Position numbers and translations under genes: made by a program
DNA from: CAWDBV01 sp963800705
GTDB taxonomy: Bacteria; Actinomycetota; Thermoleophilia; Solirubrobacterales; 70-9
Assembly (NCBI GenBank): GCA_963800705.1
Contig: CAWDBV010000003.1
Span: forward strand, 150,173 to 214,172
Direction of reading: 5' to 3'
DNA: 64,000 bases
Part shown: positions 14,898 through 22,580 of the stretch, in pieces
How the letters are laid out: the number at the start of each line of letters is the position of its first letter
How positions within the stretch are numbered: position 1 is the first letter of the stretch
The notes under the pieces: model-generated
What the model was told of the DNA's origin: nothing
Database searches by the model: none
Seen by the model: only the letters and a program-made list of their open reading frames with translations

Positions 14898-16753
14898 CCG
14901 AGCGCGTCGACGTCTGCATCGTCGGCTCCGGCTTCGGCGGCTCGATCGCCGCCTGGCGGCTGGCCGAGCTCTATGCCGCCAACGACCAGGACGCCAGCAT
15001 CCTCGTGCTCGAGCGCGGCGTCCGCAAGGGCCACACCGACTTCCGCCAGTCGATGGACGTCGACCACCTCTCCGACTGCTACGCGCTGATCCAGGGAACC
15101 GGGCTCGCCAGCGTCGCCGCCGGTGAGGGCGCCCAGGTGGTTGTCGCCGACCTGGTCGGCGGCGGCTCCAACCTCTATCTGGCGGCCTCGCTGCGGGCGC
15201 CGGGCGAGATCTTCGAGCGCCGTGACCGCCGCCCCGACGATCCCCCCGACCGCCGCATGTGGCCCTCGCAGATCTCGCGTTCCTCGCTCGATCCCTATTA
15301 CGCCCGCGCCGAGGCGGGGCTGCGCGTCAACCAGCCCGCCTGGGACCAGGTCTCGAAGTCCGGCGGACTCTGGGCCGCGACGCTGAACCGCGCCGGCAAC
15401 ACCTGCGACCGGGTGCCGGTCGCGATCAACCAGGAGCGCTGCGTGGACGCGAAGTGGTGCCACACCGGCTGCGTGTTCGGCGCCAAGAACTCGCTGATCA
15501 CCAACTACCTCGCCTCGGCCGAGCAGGCCGGAGCCGAAGTGAGACCGCTGACTCAGGTCAACGAGATCCGCCAGTCGAGCCTGCGCCCCTGGCGCTACCT
15601 GGTCAAGGCACAGGGCATCGACCCGGTCTCGAAGACCCAGACAGGCCCGATCGACGACATCGAGTGCAAGGTGCTGATCCTCGCCGCCGGCGCGATGGGG
15701 ACGCCGCCGATTCTGATGCGCTCGAAGCAGTTCGGAGCGCTGCCCTCGCTTTCGGGCCAGCTCGGCAAGCACCTCGGGGTGAACGGCGACCACGTCGCGG
15801 CGATCGAGTACGACGACGAGTCAAAGGTCCGCGACCTGCTCGGCCTGCCCGGCTACTCCGACTTCTTCAAGGGCAAGCCGATCACGACGATGAGCTACGA
15901 CCACTACGCGGGCCGGCCCGGCCACGAGCACGACGGCACCCGGTTCACGCTCCAGGAGATCTATCTTTCCCAGCTCACCAACCTGCTCTACGACGACGGC
16001 CGCGGCAACGTCGAGGAGCCGAGCTTCTGGGGGCGCGAGAAGAAGCGCTCGATCTCTACCTGGAGCCAGCACATCGAGATCCTGGCGATGGTCGAGGACA
16101 CGCACGACGGGAGCTTCTACGCAACGCCCCCGCTCGGAGGCGGCCACCTTCGACCCAGCCCGGGCCCGGTCGGGATCGGGTTCTTCGACTACGTGCTCTC
16201 CGACCAATCCGAGCAGGTCCGCGAGGACGCCGACGCGGCGATCCAGGGTGTGCTCGACCGCGCCGGCCTCGGCCGCTTCTTGAAGCTGACCGAGACCGGC
16301 GGCGCCTACGCCGCCCACCCGCTTGGCGGCTGCCGGATGGCCGAGAGCGCCGAGCTCGGTGTCGTCGACCACCGCTGCGAGGTGTTCGGCTACGAAGGAC
16401 TGCTGTGCATGGACTCCTCGGCGATCCCGACCAGCCTCGGCGTCAACCCTTCGCTGACGATCTCGGCGGTCTGCGAGCGCGCCGCCGCCGATCTCGTCAA
16501 CCGGGCAGCCGACTTCGGGCTGCCGGCGCCCCCGCAGGGCTTCGCCGCTTCGACCCCGGCCGAGATCGTCGGCGAGCGCGTCGTGGCGCCGCCCAACGAT
16601 CCGCCGGGATCCGCGCCCTCGCCGCCGAGTGGCGGCTCTGCACCAGAGGGTTCGGCCGCACCGGTCACCTCCTCGGTCCTTGCGAAGGGAAAGAAACGGA
16701 GACGTCGCCGCCGACGACGACGCCGCCGCAAACGTCCGTCGAAGCGCTCCTGA
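14894..16753 (+). CDS. GMC family FAD oxidoreductase with polyarginine tail
   Basis: 619 residues. The FAD Rossmann motif is DVCIVGSGFGGSIAAWRL (residues 6-23), followed by VGGGSNLYLAASLRAP. A cysteine-rich stretch occurs near 190 (RCVDAKWCHTGCVFGAKNS). The GMC C-terminus has the catalytic His in AAHPLGGCRMAES and the flavin-binding SLGVNPSLTISAV. It oxidises an alcohol or sterol; the substrate is unknown. After about residue 545 there is a Pro/Ser/Gly linker, then a tail of 11 consecutive Arg inside KKRRRRRRRRRRRKR. It has no signal of its own; export with the Tat-signal partner is inferred. A hairpin follows the stop. Confidence 0.87.
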   Translation: MTERVDVCIVGSGFGGSIAAWRLAELYAANDQDASILVLERGVRKGHTDFRQSMDVDHLSDCYALIQGTGLASVAAGEGAQVVVADLVGGGSNLYLAASLRAPGEIFERRDRRPDDPPDRRMWPSQISRSSLDPYYARAEAGLRVNQPAWDQVSKSGGLWAATLNRAGNTCDRVPVAINQERCVDAKWCHTGCVFGAKNSLITNYLASAEQAGAEVRPLTQVNEIRQSSLRPWRYLVKAQGIDPVSKTQTGPIDDIECKVLILAAGAMGTPPILMRSKQFGALPSLSGQLGKHLGVNGDHVAAIEYDDESKVRDLLGLPGYSDFFKGKPITTMSYDHYAGRPGHEHDGTRFTLQEIYLSQLTNLLYDDGRGNVEEPSFWGREKKRSISTWSQHIEILAMVEDTHDGSFYATPPLGGGHLRPSPGPVGIGFFDYVLSDQSEQVREDADAAIQGVLDRAGLGRFLKLTETGGAYAAHPLGGCRMAESAELGVVDHRCEVFGYEGLLCMDSSAIPTSLGVNPSLTISAVCERAAADLVNRAADFGLPAPPQGFAASTPAEIVGERVVAPPNDPPGSAPSPPSGGSAPEGSAAPVTSSVLAKGKKRRRRRRRRRRRKRPSKRS

Positions 16754-16772
16754 GCACCCCGGAGCGGGTGCT
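16753..16772 (+). terminator. Hairpin after the GMC oxidoreductase
   Basis: agcaccc (16753-16759) pairs with gggtgct (16766-16772) around a 6-nt loop. It begins on the last base of the GMC stop codon and fits a short intrinsic terminator without a T run. Confidence 0.5.
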
Positions 16773-16792
16773 AGCCTGACCGCCTGTCGCCG

Positions 16793-16882
16793 ATGATCGA
16801 CGACGAACCTCCCTCGAGTACCAATCTAAAGGCGGGCGCCGGCGGCGCTCCGCTCTCTTCGTCTGAGCGGACGCGCGCGTGA
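16793..16882 (+). CDS. Possible 29-codon upstream ORF coupled to the CNNM gene
   Basis: ATG at 16793 opens a 29-residue frame (MIDDEPPSSTNL..., ending SSERTRA). Its TGA (16880-16882) overlaps the GTG start of the next gene (16879) as GTGA, which is the geometry of translational coupling. There is no clear Shine-Dalgarno before the ATG, and the peptide has no recognisable motif. It may be a real leader peptide or chance. Confidence 0.3.
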   Translation: MIDDEPPSSTNLKAGAGGAPLSSSERTRA

Positions 16883-18165
16883 CCGCGCTCGCCCTCGTCG
16901 CGCTGATCCTCCTGCTCGTCGTCAACGGGGTCTTCGTCGCAGCCGAGTTCGCGCTCGTCCGCGCTCGCCGCGGTCAGATCGAGGAGCTCGCGGCGGAGGG
17001 TGACACCGCTTCGGGGCGGGTTCTCCACCAGATCGAGGAGATCGACAAGTACCTCTCGACCGCGCAGGTCGGAATCACGATGGCCTCGATCGGGATCGGC
17101 TTCCTCGGCGAGCCCGCGGTCGCCACCCTGATCGAGCCGATCTTCGGCAGCCTCCCGCACGGCGTCTCGGTGGGGATCTCGATCGGGATCGCCTTCACCC
17201 TCGTCACCGCCCTGCACATCTCGCTCGGCGAGCAGGTGCCGAAGATGATGGCGATCAGCCGCGCCGAGGGCACGGCGCGGCGCCTCGCCCGGATCCTCGA
17301 CTGGTTCCGGATCGCGACCGCTCCGTTCGTCATCGCCCTGACCTGGCTCTCGAACGCGATCCTGCGCCTGTTCGGGATCCGGCCTGCCGACCTCGAGGAG
17401 AAGCACACCTCTGATGACCTGAAGATGATCATCTCGCGCTCGGCGATCGGCGGCGACCTCGATCCGGGCGAGGCCGGGATGCTGAAGGGCGTCTTCCACC
17501 TCCACGAGCAGGAGGCCCGCGAGGTGATGACGCCGATCCCGGCCGTGGACACCGTCGACGCGAGCTCGACGGTGGAGGACGCGTTGCGCCTCTGCGTCTC
17601 CTCGGGGCACACCCGCCTGCTCGTGATCGAGGACGGCAACGCCGACCGGGTGCGGGGAATCGCCCACAACCTGCGGCTCGCGCGCCTGTTCCTCGCCGAG
17701 GGCCCCGAGGCTCCGATCGAGTCCGCGGTCCGCGATGCGCTCGTCGTCCCCGAGACGAAGCCGCTCGACGACCTGCTCACCGAGCTGCAGCGCCAGCGGA
17801 CCTCGATGGGCGTCGTCGTCGACGAGTACGGGCGAACGGTGGGGATCGTGACCGTCGAGGACATCCTCGAGGAAGTCGTGGGGGAGATAGAGGATGAGAC
17901 CGACTCGATGGCGAGCTCGCTGCGCCGGCTCACCAACGGCGACTGGTACGTGCGAGGCCACGTCTCGCTGGGCGACCTCGCCGACGAGGGAATCGAGCTC
18001 CCGGTCGAGACCGATGCCTTCAACTCGATCGGCGGCTACGTCTTCGACGAGCTCGGGCGGCTTCCGAAGCGCGGCGACCTGATCACCGCCGACGGCTACG
18101 AGATCCGGGTCGAGGCCGTGCGCGAGAACCGGATCGAAGCGGTGCGGATCCGCGAGCGGGATTAA
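16879..18165 (+). CDS. CNNM/hemolysin C family protein with CBS domains
   Basis: 428 residues. The DUF21 membrane domain comprises LVALILLLVVNGVFVAAEFALVRARR and three further hydrophobic segments to about residue 150, including THLSLGEQVPK-like ALHISLGEQVPKMMAIS. It is followed by a CBS pair with REVMTPIPAVDTVDAS (about 213-228) and MGVVVDEYGRTVGIVTVEDILEE. The C-terminal transporter-associated domain has YVRGHVSLGDLADE and FNSIGGYVFDELGRLPKRGD. The family is linked to Mg2+/Co2+ efflux. GTG 16879 is the start giving the conserved N-terminus. Confidence 0.9.
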   Translation: MTALALVALILLLVVNGVFVAAEFALVRARRGQIEELAAEGDTASGRVLHQIEEIDKYLSTAQVGITMASIGIGFLGEPAVATLIEPIFGSLPHGVSVGISIGIAFTLVTALHISLGEQVPKMMAISRAEGTARRLARILDWFRIATAPFVIALTWLSNAILRLFGIRPADLEEKHTSDDLKMIISRSAIGGDLDPGEAGMLKGVFHLHEQEAREVMTPIPAVDTVDASSTVEDALRLCVSSGHTRLLVIEDGNADRVRGIAHNLRLARLFLAEGPEAPIESAVRDALVVPETKPLDDLLTELQRQRTSMGVVVDEYGRTVGIVTVEDILEEVVGEIEDETDSMASSLRRLTNGDWYVRGHVSLGDLADEGIELPVETDAFNSIGGYVFDELGRLPKRGDLITADGYEIRVEAVRENRIEAVRIRERD

Positions 18166-18247
18166 TTGCCTGCAACTGAGGCTTATATGAAGGCTCCGTC
18201 CGGACGCCGCCCTACGTTGCGCGAAATCACTACCCAGGAGGCGGCGT

Positions 18248-18556
18248 ATGTGGGTGGTACGGCTCAGCGACAAGCAGCTCGAGGTAGTGAGGGCGGTGCT
18301 CCGCTCCGAGGAGCACAGGGGCCCGGCGCTCGAAGGCGCGCTCGAAGGGCTCGACCTGGCGCGATGGGACGATTTGCCGGAGGCCGAGCTGCCGTGGGGG
18401 GAGATCGGCGCGCAGGCGAAGATCCAGGGCATCTCCGAGGTCGACGTGATCTGGGATCTCGCCGGCCGGCGAACCGAGCCCGCAGCGGCGCCGATTCGCC
18501 GCCGCAAGGCCAAGCCCCGCAAGGGCAAGGCCGCGCGGCCAAAGCGCGCCGCCTAG
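18248..18556 (+). CDS. Small hypothetical protein with basic C-terminus
   Basis: 102 residues. ATG 18248 has a good Shine-Dalgarno (AGGAGG about 18236-18241). The first 80 residues are mixed charge (LSDKQLEVVRAVLRSEE, then LEGLDLARWDDLPEAEL). The last 22 are very basic (RRRKAKPRKGKAARPKRAA), which may bind nucleic acid. No signal peptide. The 3' end overlaps the upstream part of the M28 peptidase frame. Function unknown. Confidence 0.55.
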   Translation: MWVVRLSDKQLEVVRAVLRSEEHRGPALEGALEGLDLARWDDLPEAELPWGEIGAQAKIQGISEVDVIWDLAGRRTEPAAAPIRRRKAKPRKGKAARPKRAA

Positions 18557-19410
18557 CGCTCGGTTTCGGGCTCGCGGCGGTCTTCCTATCCGCTTGTGGC
18601 GGGGAGGAGGACAGCGCTGCCGGCGCGGCGAAGCGCTTCGACGCCAAGCGCGCCTTCGCCTCGATCGAATCGCAGGTCGCGCTCGGCCAGCGCGAGGCGG
18701 GCTCTCCGGCTTCGCGGCAGCTCGCCGCACGGCTCAAGAAGCAGCTCCCGAACGGCCGCTTGGAACCGGTCCCCGACGGGCTCCGCAACGTGGTCGGGAC
18801 CCTGCCCGGCCCCGGCCCAGCGATCGTGGTCGGCGCCCACTACGACACCGAGGCGCTGCCGAAGGGATTCGTCGGCGCCAACGACGGCGCCGCAGGAACC
18901 GCGGCGGTGGTCGAGCTCTCGCGCGCACTTCGCAAGGCGCTGCCAGAGGGGCACCGCGAGGTTCGCTTCGTGCTCTTCGACGGCGAGGAGGAACCGCCGG
19001 GGTGCCCGGAGGCGCAGTTCGAGTCCTGCGCGTTGCGCGGTTCGAAGGCCTACGCGCGCAAGCACGCCAAGCAAACCGGCGAGCTGATCCTGCTCGACTA
19101 CATCGCCAACAAGGGCCTGACGCTGCCGCGCGAGGGCAGCTCGAACGCTGCGCTGTGGGCCAAGCTGCGCGCCGCCGCCGGCCGGGCGGGCAAGCAGAGC
19201 TTTTTCCCGAACGCAGTCGGCGCCACCGTGATCGACGACCACACGCCGTTCCTGCGCGCTGGGGTGCCGGCGATTGACCTGATCGACTTCACCTACCAGT
19301 ACGCCGACACGCTTGAGGACACTCCCGACAAGCTCTCAAACGACGCGCTCGACGCCGTCGGCGAGTCGGTGGCCGAGCTGGTGCTCGACGAGGCCGCTCC
19401 GAAGAAGTAG
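18394..19410 (+). CDS. M28 family zinc aminopeptidase, lipoprotein; start uncertain
   Basis: The catalytic domain is clear: GAHYDTE (zinc His, general Asp), GANDGAAGTAAVVELSRAL (bridging Asp), LFDGEEE (catalytic Glu), LLDYIANKG (second zinc Asp) and DDHTPFLRAGVPAIDLIDF (zinc His). A hydrophobic segment with a lipobox (LALGFGLAAVFLSACGG) begins about 18556, so the mature enzyme is probably a lipoprotein. No ATG, GTG or TTG lies just before this segment. The nearest in-frame start is GTG 18394, inside the overlapping small gene, which would add about 50 odd residues. An indel near 18540 could explain this. It releases N-terminal amino acids from peptides. Confidence 0.75.
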   Translation: MGGDRRAGEDPGHLRGRRDLGSRRPANRARSGADSPPQGQAPQGQGRAAKARRLALGFGLAAVFLSACGGEEDSAAGAAKRFDAKRAFASIESQVALGQREAGSPASRQLAARLKKQLPNGRLEPVPDGLRNVVGTLPGPGPAIVVGAHYDTEALPKGFVGANDGAAGTAAVVELSRALRKALPEGHREVRFVLFDGEEEPPGCPEAQFESCALRGSKAYARKHAKQTGELILLDYIANKGLTLPREGSSNAALWAKLRAAAGRAGKQSFFPNAVGATVIDDHTPFLRAGVPAIDLIDFTYQYADTLEDTPDKLSNDALDAVGESVAELVLDEAAPKK

Positions 19411-19420
19411 CCGCTTCGGC

Positions 19421-20245
19421 TCAGTCGTAGGAAAAGAACCCGGCGCCCGACTTGCGCCCGAGCTTGCCGGCCTCGGCGAGCTCGACCAGCTTTGCCGGCG
19501 GACGGTCGCGCTCGTCGCCCCTCGCCGCTTCGAGCGAGTCGCCGATCGAGCGCGCGACGTCGAGCCCGACCATGTCGAGCAGCGCCAGCGGGCCCATCGG
19601 GTGACCGGCGCCGAGCGTCATGCAGCGGTCGACGTCCTCCGGGTCCATGCTCGTGCTTTCCAGTAGCCGCACGGCGTCGAACAGGTAGGGGAAGAGCAAC
19701 CGGTTGACTACGAATCCGGTCTGGTCGGGGACCCCGACCACGGTCTTGCCGAGCGCGTGGCACCAGGCCTTGGCGCGCTCGCCGACCGCGGCGTCGGCCG
19801 CTTCGGGGACGCAGAGCTCGATCAGCTCCATCTTCACGACCGGGTTGAAGGGGTGGAGGCCGAAGATCCGCTCCCGGTGCCCTGCCATCTCGGCGATCTC
19901 GGCGATCGAGAGCGAGGAGGTCGTCGTCGCCAGGTCGGCGTCGGGGGCCGCCTCGCCCAGCCGCCCGAGCAGCTCCCCCTTCGCGTCGAGTTGCTCGGCG
20001 ATCGCCTCGACGATCAGGTCGGAGCCGGCGAGATCGGAGTCGGCGGTCGTCACCTTGATCCGCTTCGAGTCGCCCCCGTCGACTTTCGAGCTCAGGCTGT
20101 GGGCCTGTTCCTCGGCGCGCCACGCCGACGCGTCGGAGCGCGCCAAGAGCAGCACCTTGCCGAGCGAGCTCGCGCTCGCAGCCAGCCCGCAGGCGATCGC
20201 GCCGCTGCCCGCGATCGCCGCGCGCTCGTATCCGGTCTCGCTCAT
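19421..20245 (-). CDS. 3-hydroxyacyl-CoA dehydrogenase (3-hydroxybutyryl-CoA dehydrogenase type)
   Basis: 274 residues. The N-terminal NAD domain has AAIAGSGAIACGLAA and SDLIVEAIAEQLDAKGELLGRL. The catalytic region has LATTTSSLSIAEIA, then GLHPFNPVVKMELIELC with the catalytic His. QTGFVVNRLLFPYLFDAV and GAGHPMGPLALLDMVGLDV follow, ending KSGAGFFSYD. It oxidises 3-hydroxyacyl-CoA to 3-ketoacyl-CoA in beta-oxidation or polyhydroxyalkanoate metabolism. The glycine-rich loop is GSGAIA instead of GxGxMG. It lies 12 bases after an alpha/beta hydrolase on the same strand. Confidence 0.87.
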   Translation of the reverse strand: MSETGYERAAIAGSGAIACGLAASASSLGKVLLLARSDASAWRAEEQAHSLSSKVDGGDSKRIKVTTADSDLAGSDLIVEAIAEQLDAKGELLGRLGEAAPDADLATTTSSLSIAEIAEMAGHRERIFGLHPFNPVVKMELIELCVPEAADAAVGERAKAWCHALGKTVVGVPDQTGFVVNRLLFPYLFDAVRLLESTSMDPEDVDRCMTLGAGHPMGPLALLDMVGLDVARSIGDSLEAARGDERDRPPAKLVELAEAGKLGRKSGAGFFSYD

Positions 20246-20257
20246 TCGGCTCTGAGT

Positions 20258-21190
20258 CTAGGCAGGGCCGGCGAGCAGCCGCTCGCGGAGCTTGTCGCGG
20301 TCGGGTTCCGCGGCCGGAGTCGTCTCGATGAAGTCGAGCAGCAGGTCGACGAAGCGCTCGGGCTCGTCGAGGTGGGGGAAGTGGCCGCGGCCCTCGAAGA
20401 CCTCGAGCCGGCTGCCCGGGGCAAGTTCTTTCGCGGCCTTGCCGTGCACGAGCGGGATGATCGGGTCGCGATCTCCCCAGATGAACAGCGTCGGCACCTC
20501 CTCCATCAGGTAGAGGCGGTCTGTCGCGTTGATCTTCTGTCCGCCCGGGCTGAGTATCAGGCGTACGGTGCGCAGGAAGGCTTCGCGGTGCTCGGCGTCG
20601 CCGAGCGAGGAGATCCCACGCGCGATCTCCTTCACCTCGGCGCCAGGCGGGAGGTTGAAGCGCTCGAGTGTGCGCCCGACCCAGGCGCCGGCCTTGGCGA
20701 GCCGCTGCGAGCCGATCACCCTGATCACCGGGTCGGCGCCGGGCAGCGTCGCCGAGCGGAGCAGCGGGCTCACCTCGCGGCCGAGCCCGCCGGTGTCGAT
20801 CAGAACGAGCCGCTCGACCAGCTCGGGGAACTGGTAGGCGAACTGCATCGCGATCCCGCCGCCGAGCGAGTGCCCGACCACGGTGACCCGCTCGCGCTCG
20901 GTGTAGAGCGCGGCGAGCAGGTCGCGGATCACGCAGGCGTGTGCGCCGAGCGAATGGTCGCCGCGGTGGCGCTCGGAGAGCCCGTGCCCGGGCATGTCGG
21001 GGGCGATCGCGCCGTGGCCCCGGCCGGCGAGCTCCTCGAGGATCGGCTCCCAGGTCGCCGACTCGTTGGTGATCCCGTGGATGAGCAGGATGCCGGGCTC
21101 CTCGCCGGCGATCCGGTAGCTCAGCCGGCGCCCGTGCAGGGACTGGCTGCGAAGCTCGACCGAAAGCTGTTCAGTGTCTGCGATCAGCAC
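20258..21190 (-). CDS. Alpha/beta hydrolase
   Basis: 310 residues from GTG 21190. The oxyanion block is GILLIHGITNESATW, the nucleophile elbow is VVGHSLGGGIAMQFA (Ser), the acid is in LFIWGDRDPIIPL, and the His in FEGRGHFPHLDEPERF. It hydrolyses an ester or related bond; the substrate is unknown. Upstream in the same strand orientation lies the intergenic palindrome 21217-21236, shared with the divergent thiolase, so both directions could be controlled from it. A longer in-frame start at 21238 would run through the palindrome and is less likely. Confidence 0.85.
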   Translation of the reverse strand: MLIADTEQLSVELRSQSLHGRRLSYRIAGEEPGILLIHGITNESATWEPILEELAGRGHGAIAPDMPGHGLSERHRGDHSLGAHACVIRDLLAALYTERERVTVVGHSLGGGIAMQFAYQFPELVERLVLIDTGGLGREVSPLLRSATLPGADPVIRVIGSQRLAKAGAWVGRTLERFNLPPGAEVKEIARGISSLGDAEHREAFLRTVRLILSPGGQKINATDRLYLMEEVPTLFIWGDRDPIIPLVHGKAAKELAPGSRLEVFEGRGHFPHLDEPERFVDLLLDFIETTPAAEPDRDKLRERLLAGPA

Positions 21191-21216
21191 GGCGCGACAC
21201 GATACGCTGCCGCGGC

Positions 21217-21240
21217 GACTGGCCGACCAGCCAGTCAATC
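21217..21240. promoter_or_regulatory. Palindromic operator between hydrolase and thiolase genes
   Basis: gactggc (21217-21223) and gccagtc (21230-21236) form a 7-bp inverted repeat with a 6-bp spacer, followed by aatc. Across 24 bases it is identical at 20 positions to the site at 28240-28263 before the acyl-CoA dehydrogenase gene. Such sites are typical of TetR-type regulators of fatty-acid degradation. A TATAGT-like -10 lies just downstream at 21244-21249. Confidence 0.6.
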
Positions 21241-21287
21241 CGTTATAGTTTCATCAAGCAACTAATTCGACCAGGAGGTCAGCTCAG

Positions 21288-22475
21288 GTGGCAAGCAACG
21301 GGAACTTTCAGGGCCGCGAGGCCGTAATCGTCGAAGCGGTCCGCACGCCCGTCGGGCGCGGGCACGAGGAGAAGGGCTACTACAAGGACACCCATCCCAG
21401 CACCCTCCTCGCCACCACCTACAAGGAGCTGATCGACCGGGCGGGCATCGAGCCCTCCGAGGTCGAGGACGTCGTTGCCGGCTGCGTGCAGCAGTTCGGC
21501 GAGCAGGCGATCAACATCGGCCGCAACGCCTGGCTCGAGGCCGGGCTCCCGATCGAGACCCCGGCGACCACCGTCGACCGCCAGTGCGGATCGGCGCAGC
21601 AGGCCGTCAACTTTGCCGGCGCGCTCGTCGCCTCCGGCGTCCACGACGCGGTGATCGGCGGCGGTGTCGAGCACATGGGCCACATCTCGTTCGCCGACAG
21701 CGCCGCCGTCATGGACGAGCACGGTTTCGCCTTCTCACCGCAGCTGCTCGAGAAGTACAACCTCGTTCCGCAGGGCCTCTCGGCGGAGATGATCGCCGAC
21801 AAGTGGGAGATTCCCCGCTCCGAGCTCGACGAGCTCGCCCTCGACTCGCACCGCAAGGCCGCGCAGGCCACCGACGAGGGCCGCTTCGAGCGCGAGATGG
21901 TCCCGATGAAGGTCAACGGCGACACCTACGTCACCGACCAGGGCATCCGCCCGCCGACCGACGAGAGCGCCGAGAAGCTCGCCTCGCTGAAGCCGGCCTT
22001 CAAGGACGACGGCAAGATCACCGCCGGCAACTCCTCGCAGGTCTCCGACGGTGCCGCGGCGGTTCTCGTCACGACGCCCGAGAAGGCGAAGGAGCTCGGC
22101 CTGAAGCCGCGCGCCAAGATCGTCGACCAGACCACGGTCGGCGTCGACCCGGTGATCATGCTCACCGGCCCGATCCCCGCGACCCAGAAGCTGCTCGAGC
22201 GAAACGGGATGAAGATGGACGACATCGACCTGATCGAGATCAACGAGGCGTTCGCCTCGGTGGTCGCGGCCTGGCAGCGCGAGCTCGAGCCCGACATGGA
22301 CCGGGTCAACGTCAACGGCGGCGCGATCGCGATCGGCCACCCGCTCGGCTCGACCGGCGCGCGCCTGATCACGACGCTGCTCCACGAGATGGAGCGCTCC
22401 GACAAGGAGACCGGCCTCGTGACGATGTGCTGCGGCGGCGGCCTCGGCACCGGAACGCTGATCCAGCGCGTTTAG
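21288..22475 (+). CDS. Acetyl-CoA C-acyltransferase (thiolase)
   Basis: 395 residues, the usual length. The nucleophile Cys is in VDRQCGSAQQAVNFAG (about residue 97), the catalytic His in NGGAIAIGHPLGSTGAR, and the second Cys in VTMCCGGGLGTGTL. It cleaves 3-ketoacyl-CoA to acetyl-CoA and a shortened acyl-CoA, or works in reverse. GTG 21288 is chosen because AGGAGG lies at 21273-21278. The upstream palindrome is shared with the acyl-CoA dehydrogenase gene 7 kb away, which implies common control. Confidence 0.92.
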   Translation: MASNGNFQGREAVIVEAVRTPVGRGHEEKGYYKDTHPSTLLATTYKELIDRAGIEPSEVEDVVAGCVQQFGEQAINIGRNAWLEAGLPIETPATTVDRQCGSAQQAVNFAGALVASGVHDAVIGGGVEHMGHISFADSAAVMDEHGFAFSPQLLEKYNLVPQGLSAEMIADKWEIPRSELDELALDSHRKAAQATDEGRFEREMVPMKVNGDTYVTDQGIRPPTDESAEKLASLKPAFKDDGKITAGNSSQVSDGAAAVLVTTPEKAKELGLKPRAKIVDQTTVGVDPVIMLTGPIPATQKLLERNGMKMDDIDLIEINEAFASVVAAWQRELEPDMDRVNVNGGAIAIGHPLGSTGARLITTLLHEMERSDKETGLVTMCCGGGLGTGTLIQRV

Positions 22476-22498
22476 GTCCCGCCGATCGACAATCCGGT

Positions 22499-22522
22499 GT
22501 GCCCGTGCTCACATGCGGGCAC
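22499..22522 (+). terminator. Hairpin after the thiolase
   Basis: gtgcccg (22499-22505) pairs with cgggcac (22516-22522) across a 10-nt loop, 24 bases after the thiolase stop. It is a plausible intrinsic terminator before the next gene. Confidence 0.5.
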
Positions 22523-22580
22523 CGCAGAGTCGTGTAGGCTTCTACCTCAGTATTTGGTAAGCAACCGAGGGGGTACGGAG

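Noticed and set aside
16771..18528. A 585-codon minus-strand open frame opposite the CNNM gene
   Set aside because: It is the antisense of a well-conserved gene; its translation is Arg/Asp/Gly/Leu-rich with no motif. Long antisense frames are expected at this GC content.
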